Assembly (NCBI GenBank): GCA_020912385.1
Contig: CP087214.1
Coordinates: forward strand, 1,488,001 to 1,552,000
Length of the DNA stretch: 64,000 nt
Reading direction: 5' to 3'
DNA from: Neofusicoccum parvum
Lineage: Eukaryota > Ascomycota > Dothideomycetes > Botryosphaeriales > Botryosphaeriaceae
A program made the position numbers and the translations under genes. Below are positions 57,101 through 64,000 of the stretch, piece by piece (position 1 is the first letter of the stretch; each line of letters opens with the position of its first letter). The notes under the pieces were generated by a model. It saw only the letters and a list, made by a program, of their open reading frames with translations. It was not told the origin of the DNA and did not search any database.

Positions 57101-57892
57101 TTCCGCAACCGCCCCGTGTGGAACAAGGACATCGTATACCAGACCATCCAGGAGCACCTCACAGAACTCGACCGCATTGAGGGAAGAATCACCCGCCCGG
57201 GCTTCTCCTACTCCCAAGCCGCCCGCGCGGCCCGAGGTCAAGGCCGCGGCACCCCGCCCGCTCCCATCGCCCCGCCGCCCAGCTTCCGCCCGGAACTAGC
57301 CTCGCCAGCACGCCCGAACGCACAGGGCCGCCGCTTCCACCCGTACGGCCAGCCCTCCAGCTCCGCCCGCGGCAGAGGAAGAGGAGCCTCCGGAGCCGGA
57401 GGCACCGTCATCGGTTCCGGGCGCGGACGCGGACGTGGACGTGGACGTGGACGCGGCCGCCGCCAGACGCCTGCTCGCATCACGCCCGCCGTCCCGGCGC
57501 GCACGCAGCCGAAGCGCACGCAGCAGCCGCAGCAGCCGCAGACGCGGAAGCAACCGCAGCGGCAACGATCGAGCACCCAACGCCAGCTCCGCACCATCCA
57601 CCCCGGCGAGATCGACCCCGCGAACCTGTACGCCAATATCCTGGAAGTCGAGGGCCAGGACGAAGACGGCGAGGAAGAGGAGGGGGGTGCGTACGAAGCG
57701 GGCGGCGACCGGGACTGGCTGCCCGAGCGGTACGGCGGCGGCGATGGTGAGCATGATGACGGCGAGCTGAGTGAGCAGGCGGGGGATTTGGCATTGGAAA
57801 GTCCGCCGCCCCGGAGGAAGAGGGGGAGAGCAGCTGCTGGTGCGGAGGAGGGTGGTAGTAGACGCTCGAAGAGGCTGAGGGGAAGGGCATAG
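54121..57892 (+). CDS. OTU-like pseudoprotease / DEDDy exonuclease / RG-rich fusion protein (1175 aa)
   Basis: Exons are 54121-54705, 54754-55422, 55496-55592, 55654-56134 and 56197-57892; all four introns (48, 73, 61, 62 nt) have GT...AG ends and phases match. Residues 17-135 follow the OTU deubiquitinase pattern: DDGRSLYRALARQ (usual D-G-x-C-L-F-R-A), then DRLFTIVSNALRVCIHRHV and VQVHDGSYISLL (usual G-H-Y). The catalytic Cys is Ser21 and the His position is Ser129, so peptidase activity is unlikely. Residues ~345-640 fit a DEDDy 3'-5' exonuclease: AVDAEF (D354, E356), KIWFNYQSDIYVID (D442) and GYNIGDVVGINLIFRFL (Y612, D616), with about 100 extra residues between motifs II and III. The C-terminus has an RG run (GRGRGRGRGRGRGRGRR), acidic stretches and a basic RRSKRLRGRA end, suggesting nucleic-acid binding and nuclear location. 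Domain calls are by eye. Confidence 0.75.
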
Positions 57893-58816
57893 CTCGTGCG
57901 GTGTTCGGTTGCAGGGAGGATGGAGGGGTGATATGGGTGAGGTGGGGGAAGGGGTAGGGAAGGACTTGTTGGGTTAGTTGGAAGATGTCAGTGATTGCGG
58001 TGTTGCTTTGATAGCTTTGTAATTTTTAACCGTAATCTGGCACGGTTGTGCTTTCAAATGCTCTCTTCCACTTTTCGTTCTTCTTCAAATCCCGCTAAGT
58101 TTCTTGACCCTACCTAAAATAGAATTCTTCAACGAGGTTCACATTTAATAAGTCAAGTGGAGAACAAGTCAAGTATATGTACAAGCTTTCATCTTTGTAA
58201 AGAACAGTGCAGCCCTAGATTCTGCGACCTATGGTCGTACGTGACAGCTTAAGCCGGTGGAAAAAGTTATGTACAGGGGTAGGTGGAGGAGGAACAACTG
58301 ACGCTTCGGCCTCCTACCCGGTGAGGACTATGCTTAAAACAGCTTAGCAGAAGACAGTCTACTACTAGCTATTCTGGAGAACCGGATTATTTAATAGATG
58401 TGTGTAGCACCGTGTGACGCGGGTGTGGTCAGCCGACTCTCAATTTAGCATAGTTGATATAAACATGGCTACGATTTTCGATAGACATCTCCATCTAAAT
58501 TCTATTTCCTTACACGCAATGCTCTGCAATTCCCAAAGCAATCTCAACAAAGCGCAAAGCATGCCTCTCCAGAACTTTCTTTTTTTCCTTTCTCGATGAC
58601 AGAAGATCCGGACGCACATAGTCAACATCGAACCGGAAAGAACTCCGTAAACACTTTTTCTTCTTTTGCTTCTTCCGGAAAATGAAAGTGTGAGGTGACA
58701 GCACATCCAAGCTAAAACAACAAACAATTTCTCCCTACCCATGTCCAAAACAAAACGCCTCTTGTCCAACCCAAACGCTGCACAACCCGAGTCCAAAACC
58801 CTCCCAGAACCCCTCC
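57893..58816. other. Convergent intergenic region
   Basis: 3' flanks of two convergent genes. The sequence is AT-rich from 58010 to 58700 with T and A runs. No gene was seen. Confidence 0.55.
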
Positions 58817-61534
58817 TCATCCAACAAACGTCCCCCGGCTCTTCCTCCTCCGGCCCAAAAACCCATCATCCTCGCTGCTCCCCTCCTCCCCACTACTACT
58901 CTCCACCTCACCCTCATCATCATCCGACCCCAAAAACCTCTGCACCGCCGCCTCCTCCCTCTCCCTCTCATTCTCCGGCTCGCCCAGCCCGCTGACATCC
59001 CACTCGCCGCCCGCACCTTCCCCCCCGCCAATGGCCCCGCCTTTCTCATCCCCGGCCTCCGCCCCCTCCTCCTCCGGCTCCGTCTCCGAGTCGTCGATGA
59101 ACACCCTGCTCTGCCTGAAGATCTCCCTGGCGCCCGACCCGCGCCGCGCGAACTCCGGCTGGTCGCGCGGGCGGCGCGGGCTGGGCGGGTGCCGGTAGAG
59201 CTCGTCCTCGACGAACTCGCGCGGCGGCCGCAGCTCGAACATGCTGCCGGGCCGCTGCCCCGCGTGGTAGGGCCCGCCGCGGAGGTGCGAGCTGCGCTGC
59301 AGCGCCGCGGCGCGCGGCGTGTCGGGCGCCTTGTTCTGGAGCGACGACCACCACCCGGACAGCCGCTTGGAGAAGGACGGGCTCTCGCTGCCTGCGGGAG
59401 GCTTGGTGTCGAGGGTGGACGCGATGCTGGTGGTGAGGGGCGGGGGCCGGCGTTCGGGGGTGGATGCGCCCGAGGAGCTGCTGGAGGAAGGGGGTCCGGA
59501 GCGGGGTAGCTCGGGGGCAGGCGCCATGCTGCCGCCGTTGCGTTGGGCTTCGCGGAGGAGGCCACGGAGATCTTCTTCCGAGAGGATGTTGGCGAGGCCT
59601 CCCTCCTTGGTTTTGGTGGGGCGGGCTGCTTTGCGGCCTTCTTCGACGAGACGCTCGATTTTCATGCGGTTGGCGATGAACTTTAGCTTCGGGAATGCGG
59701 ATTGTTGGCCGACGTGTATCATTCTTGCGAGACGCTGTGGTGTAGGATCGGTGAGGATGTAGTAGAAGTCGCTTGGGATAGACTTGGGCCAGATTGTGAT
59801 GGTGCCACTGAAGCGTTGCAGCCAAATTGAGCTCCAATCTTGGCCAAGAGGACGTGGTAGCAGTTCGAGATGTCGTAGCACCTTTAACCATTTGGTCAGA
59901 TCAAGTTTGATATACTGCTCAGTGGCAGAACCCAGGAATCCACCTCTCCATCCGCGTCCACGGCGATGGGTGACAGGCCGTCCAACGGAGCCGCGAGAGC
60001 TGAAGAAAAAGAGATTGACATGCGGATTGACCTGGCTGACGATGCTGAAGCGCACGTTGAAATGGAGATTCAGCGCTTTGAGTGGAATGTCGGTACGCAA
60101 ACTGCCATCCTTCCACTTGTGTCCAAAGCTGTAGGGCTCGAGGGATCCATCAGGAAGCTTTTTCATCAGGACCACGGGGTTCAGGATACCCGGCACCGCA
60201 GCGGAAGCGAGAACGGCGGACCAAATGACACAATCAGGAGAGGTGAGGTAGTTGGCCAGAATGGTCGGCGAGTGAGGATCAGAAGGGACGCAGGAAACGT
60301 TCAGGATACGGCCTGTGCGAGCGTAGGCTTCCCGGAATGTGAGGCTTCCATGAGTGAACCAGGCACACCGGCGAGCCCAGTCCACACTGTCGAAGCGCGC
60401 GCCAGTCTTGTACCATCTCTTAGCCCAAGTGACCATGTCGTCATGGCATGCAGTGATTTTGTGTGCAAGCGCGGGGACCAAACACTTCTTCAGCTCATCA
60501 TCCGTTCGAGTACACAGAAACGCAGCAACAAGTGCACCGCCTGATGTGCCGGTGATCACGTTTGGCAGTAAGCTTGCATCCAGCAAGGCCTTGGCAACAC
60601 CGAAATGGTAGTACGCAAAAGTAGCACCACCAGAAAGGCAAAGCGCGGTTCGACCGAGGTTTGTGGAGATGTGCTTGAACGTAGTCCGCTTTTCCTCTGG
60701 CGTGAGTGACGGGGTGTTGCGCAGCAGTTCAAGCGATGCGGCGATTTCCTCGACGTATTCCTGGACCAAGTGCTTCGTGCCGTAGTAGGACTCGCTGTAA
60801 AGGTGGGGATTTTCGATGCCAGCAAAGTTGCTCTTCACGCAGGCCTCAAGGAGACCGCGCAGCTGGTTGATCTTCTGCTCGCCGGAGCCATTTTTTGTGT
60901 CTCCCGATCTCTCCTCCTGCTCGACCTGGGAGCGCAGCTTGCTCAACGTGTCCTTGACGCGGCGGATGGTCTTGGCATCGTAGTAAGCGTACTCGTCCGT
61001 CTGCTTCCACTTCTCGTTGCCGAGGTGCTCATCCAGCTCCTTCGCGGCCGAGACCCAGTCTTGGTAGGTTGTGGTGTGATTCAGCTTCCTCCGCAGCTTC
61101 TCGCGCTTGCCACGCCATGTGATCCAGTGCTCGTACAGGTAGATGTAGAAGCGGGTCAGCAGATACATGACGCCCAGGACGAAGAGCCAGCCGAAGACGG
61201 TGAGCAGCAGCGGCCATTTGAGCAGGGTGTAGACGAAGCCCTCGCGGGTCTCGTCGGTGCCGCGGCGCGGCTGCTTGCGCTTCTTCTTGCGGACGCGCTG
61301 GTGGACGGGGCGCCAGTCGTTGAGGGCGGTGATGAAGAAGGACTTCTTGGGGGTGCGCGGGGAGAGGAGGTCGTCGGACGAGGGCGACGGGTCGGGGGCG
61401 TGCAGGGCGCGGTCGAAGTTGACGAAGTCGTCGTCGTGGACGAAGTCGGTGTCGTAGTCGGGCAGCTGGGTGAGGTCGAAGCCGGGCCTGCCGAGCGGCG
61501 ACGGGCCGTCGGTGGACTTGCGGAGGTCTGCCAT
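58817..61534 (-). CDS. Patatin-like phospholipase / triacylglycerol lipase, single exon (905 aa)
   Basis: One long exon from ATG at 61534. A polar N-terminus is followed by two short hydrophobic segments around residues 108-132 (LLKWPLLLTVFGWLFVLGVM), a likely membrane hairpin. The patatin domain starts with the glycine-rich oxyanion loop ALCLSGGATFAYYHFG near 300. The nucleophile elbow is GTSGG (S331), and the catalytic Asp is D476 in KWKDGSLRTDIPL, completing the Ser-Asp dyad. This resembles the fungal Tgl3/4/5 group of lipid-droplet triacylglycerol lipases with phospholipase or acyltransferase side activities; substrate choice is inferred from the family. The last ~250 residues are Pro/Ser/Arg/Glu-rich and probably disordered, with an acidic tail. 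It is divergent from the Qri7 gene with 323 bases between starts. Confidence 0.93.
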   Translation of the reverse strand: MADLRKSTDGPSPLGRPGFDLTQLPDYDTDFVHDDDFVNFDRALHAPDPSPSSDDLLSPRTPKKSFFITALNDWRPVHQRVRKKKRKQPRRGTDETREGFVYTLLKWPLLLTVFGWLFVLGVMYLLTRFYIYLYEHWITWRGKREKLRRKLNHTTTYQDWVSAAKELDEHLGNEKWKQTDEYAYYDAKTIRRVKDTLSKLRSQVEQEERSGDTKNGSGEQKINQLRGLLEACVKSNFAGIENPHLYSESYYGTKHLVQEYVEEIAASLELLRNTPSLTPEEKRTTFKHISTNLGRTALCLSGGATFAYYHFGVAKALLDASLLPNVITGTSGGALVAAFLCTRTDDELKKCLVPALAHKITACHDDMVTWAKRWYKTGARFDSVDWARRCAWFTHGSLTFREAYARTGRILNVSCVPSDPHSPTILANYLTSPDCVIWSAVLASAAVPGILNPVVLMKKLPDGSLEPYSFGHKWKDGSLRTDIPLKALNLHFNVRFSIVSQVNPHVNLFFFSSRGSVGRPVTHRRGRGWRGGFLGSATEQYIKLDLTKWLKVLRHLELLPRPLGQDWSSIWLQRFSGTITIWPKSIPSDFYYILTDPTPQRLARMIHVGQQSAFPKLKFIANRMKIERLVEEGRKAARPTKTKEGGLANILSEEDLRGLLREAQRNGGSMAPAPELPRSGPPSSSSSSGASTPERRPPPLTTSIASTLDTKPPAGSESPSFSKRLSGWWSSLQNKAPDTPRAAALQRSSHLRGGPYHAGQRPGSMFELRPPREFVEDELYRHPPSPRRPRDQPEFARRGSGAREIFRQSRVFIDDSETEPEEEGAEAGDEKGGAIGGGEGAGGEWDVSGLGEPENEREREEAAVQRFLGSDDDEGEVESSSGEEGSSEDDGFLGRRRKSRGTFVG

Positions 61535-61857
61535 GGCTGCTCACATTGCGCAGACGCGGCGGCGGACCTGCATATGTGTAGCGTCGGGTCCCCTGTCACG
61601 GGCGGAAGTGACAAGTGCGGCGCGTGGGTGTCTCGGTGACGTCGATCCCCAACCCCAACAATTGGCCTCGTCCTCTGCACGCGACGCAGCGGGGGGCGTG
61701 TGCGTGCCGAACCGAGGGGACTGGGCCTGTCGCTGCTGCTGCCAGCGGCCGGCCGCCCAGTCGCACCGCCACCGCGCGCCCCGCCCCGCCACACCCGCAA
61801 CGCGGTGCAAATCTCGACTCCCAGCGTCCGCGCCAGCAGCATCCAAAGCCGTTTGCC
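61535..61857. promoter_or_regulatory. Divergent promoter region, patatin-like gene / QRI7
   Basis: 323 GC-rich bases separate the two start codons and must hold both promoters. TGACAAG and CCCCAAC-type motifs are visible, but none can be assigned to a factor. Confidence 0.45.
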
Positions 61858-63573
61858 ATGCTGCGAGCGGGCCGCCGCCTGTGCGCCGCGACCCGACTGC
61901 CGCCCGTCCAACGGCGCCACCTGCTCACGCTCGCCATCGAGACCTCGTGCGACGACACCTCCGTCGCCGTGCTGGAGACCAAAGATGGCAGCCCGAACAG
62001 CTGGCGCGGATCCCACAGCGCCGTCCTGCACTTCCACGAGAAGGTCACGGCCAACAACCTCGCGTACAAGGGCGTCCATCCCATTGTCTCGCTGGAATCG
62101 CACCAGGAAAACCTGGCCCTCCTGGTGCAGAGCGCCATCAGGCACCTCCCGAAGCAGGCCGCCGTCGACGAAGACGACGACCACGCCCGGTCCGTCGTCC
62201 ACCGCGTCGCCACGGACAAGCTCGAGTACCGCCAGCGCCCAGACTTCATTTCCGTCACGCGCGGCCCCGGAATGCGCGCGAATCTCTTCACGGGCCTGGA
62301 CACGGCCAAGGGCCTTGCCGCCGCTTGGAACATTCCCCTCGTCGGCGTGCACCACATGCACGCCCACGCCCTGACCCCGCGCCTGGTGTCCGCGCTCGCC
62401 CGCCGCCCGCCCGCCTCGTACGCGGCGTCGCTCAGCAGCCTGTTCCACCCGGGCCCGGACGAGCCCCCCGCCGAGCCGGCCTTCCCCTTCCTCTCCGTGC
62501 TGGTCTCGGGCGGCCACACGCTGGTCATCAGCTCCGAGGCCCTCACCCAGCACCGCGTCCTCGGCTCCACCACCGACTGCGCCGTCGGCGACTGCCTGGA
62601 CAAGGCCGCCCGCCTGATCGTGCCGCCGCCGCTCCTGGCCCGCAGCGGCGACACCATGTACGGCCGCCTGCTCGAGGCCTTCGCGTTCCCCGCCGGCGGC
62701 CCCGCCGACTACGGGTACGTGCCGCCCCGGAATAGGGGCGAGGAGCTCGCGCGCCGGCCCTCGAGATGGGGATGGGCGTTCAGCCCGCCGCTGGCCGAGA
62801 GCCCCAACGGCCTGCGCTCCATGTCGATGGACATGAGCTTCACGGGCCTGCACACCGCCGTGGAGCGCGTCGTGGCCTTCCGCTGGGACGCCGCCGCCGG
62901 GAAGCTGAGCAAGGAGCGCCGCGAGCCCGAGGACGTGGGCGAGGACGAGCGGAGGGGCATGGCGACCGAGGTCATGCGCGTCGCGTTCGAGCATCTGGCC
63001 GGCCGCATACTGCTGGCGCTGCAGGCTGTCGAGTTGAGGGACGAGCGGCTGGCAAAGACCATGTCGGTTGTTGTTAGTGGTGGCGTTGCGGCGAACCGAT
63101 ATTTGCGGCATGTGTAAGTGATTTCCCCTTCTTCTTCTCTCTCTTTCTCCTGTGTTGATCCTGCCACCCCTAATCCGTGTTTGTCGTATCTTCTCCGTTG
63201 CGCTTCGGATATATTTGCTCGGCAGAGCGACCATGGCAAGTCTTGTGGATGGACGTCGTAAGCTTCTCGTACACATATTCAAGACTGGCCATCTAGGGTG
63301 GTAGGTTCGACGTCTGGGGCACGCAGCGAGATCGGTTTTCCAGAACCCGACAGAGCTGACAGCTAACAAAGCCTCTCCACCTTCCTCGCCGCCCGCGGCT
63401 ACCCGGACATCAAGCTCGTCTACCCGCCCCCGGAGCTGTGCACAGACAACGCGGCCATGATCGCCTGGGCCGGCGTCGAGATGTTCCGCGCGGGCCACAC
63501 CTCGCCGCTCGTCTGCCGCGCCCTGCGGAAGTGGAGTTTGGAGGAGCTGCTGACTCCTCCCAACGGGAATTGA
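61858..63573 (+). CDS. qri7: Mitochondrial tRNA N6-adenosine threonylcarbamoyltransferase (Qri7/OSGEPL1)
   Basis: Exons are 61858-63113 and 63372-63573 (485 aa). The 258-nt intron starts GTAAGT, splits a Val codon and ends AACAAAG. MLRAGRRLCAATRLPPVQRR is Arg-rich without acidic residues, as for a mitochondrial presequence. LAIETSCDDTSVAVL is the Kae1/TsaD ATPase start, and GVHHMHAHAL (H166, H170) holds the HxxxH metal ligands. SVLVSGGHTLVI, MSFTGLHTAVERVV, VSGGVAANRYLRHV and CTDNAAMIAWAGVEM follow in order. Kae1/TsaD/Qri7 enzymes transfer the threonylcarbamoyl group from TC-AMP to A37 of ANN-decoding tRNAs; Qri7 does this alone in mitochondria. The intron is long for this window but no further exon is needed to complete the fold. 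Confidence 0.94.
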
Positions 63574-64000
63574 AATTGAAGATGATGTGTTGTGATGATG
63601 ATATGATAAAGGAGGTGGCGCGGGGCTGATAATAAGCGAGTGCGGATTGCACGAAGGTACTTGCTTCCCTCACTGGTTTTGTTGGGGAGAGTAATAAAAC
63701 CGCAGGCATTAACGGGGTGCCTGGGGATATATTGGTGGCGCTGATGAGGGGTGGTTTGTTCTGGTAGGTTGGTTTTGCACGTGGTTCTATTTTGGGTTGG
63801 AGGTCGTGCATTTCGGTAGAGAGGGCGTGGGACAAGGGTACGGTAGGTCGTGCGCTGGCTTCAAGGAACAGGCAGGATCCCCGAGCAGATCCGGTTGATG
63901 AATCGTCACGATTTCGCTTCGCCGTTTCTTTCTTCAATTGGCTGTCTTACTATCTTTATCTACAAATGTATCTACGAATGTACGTCAGGAGCCTGTACAG
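63574..64000. other. 3' flank of qri7, no gene seen
   Basis: GC-balanced sequence with no supported gene up to the window edge. An AATAAA motif at 63693-63698 could direct 3' processing of qri7. Confidence 0.5.

Noticed and set aside
61156..63498. 780-codon open frame on the minus strand
   Set aside because: It runs across qri7 and the start of the patatin-like gene in a different frame; both real genes have clear domains here and this frame has none.

Overview
The window is nuclear DNA of a filamentous ascomycete (Pezizomycotina, possibly a Dothideomycete; the class is a guess). Most genes have short introns of about 40-130 bases with GT...AG ends and CTAAC-like branch points. Recognisable proteins include COP9 signalosome subunit 1, cohesin SMC1, Gpc1, Qri7, a beta-carbonic anhydrase and several proteins of a type known mainly from this group. 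No rRNA, tRNA, CRISPR array, intact transposon or mating-type locus was seen. All exon boundaries were worked out by eye from splice signals and frame continuity, without transcripts.

Layout. 0-13 kb: the 3' end of a spliced retropepsin-like gene, a four-helix membrane protein (-), a 125-aa conserved protein (-) and a coiled-coil protein (+) whose N-terminus carries an eIF4E-binding-type motif; these are separated by long gaps with no convincing gene. 14-22 kb: a glycosyltransferase-34-like type II membrane protein lacking the DxD metal site, and a 928-aa Ser-rich fungal protein. 23-39 kb is the densest part: CSN1 (-), hotdog thioesterase (+), a 387-aa conserved protein (-), beta-carbonic anhydrase (-), SMC1 (-), GPC1 (+), an Rdx/SelW-like protein (+) and an F-box-like protein (+).

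42-54 kb: a C2H2 zinc-finger regulator (-) whose reading frame is interrupted by one TGA in a CAR-YYA context and then continues for 154 codons. It is preceded by a 6-kb GC-rich gap with no convincing gene. Next come a carboxymuconolactone-decarboxylase-like protein (-) and a 168-aa conserved protein (-). 54-64 kb: an unusual 1175-aa protein joining an OTU-like domain that has lost its catalytic residues, a DEDDy 3'-5' exonuclease-like domain and an RG-rich basic tail; then a patatin-like lipase (-) and the mitochondrial tRNA t6A enzyme Qri7 (+).

The genes are housekeeping and lineage-specific genes rather than one pathway or a metabolite cluster. The best candidates for undescribed biology are the OTU-like/exonuclease/RG protein and the possible stop-codon readthrough of the zinc-finger regulator. 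The GT34 pseudoenzyme and the eIF4E-binding candidate come next.
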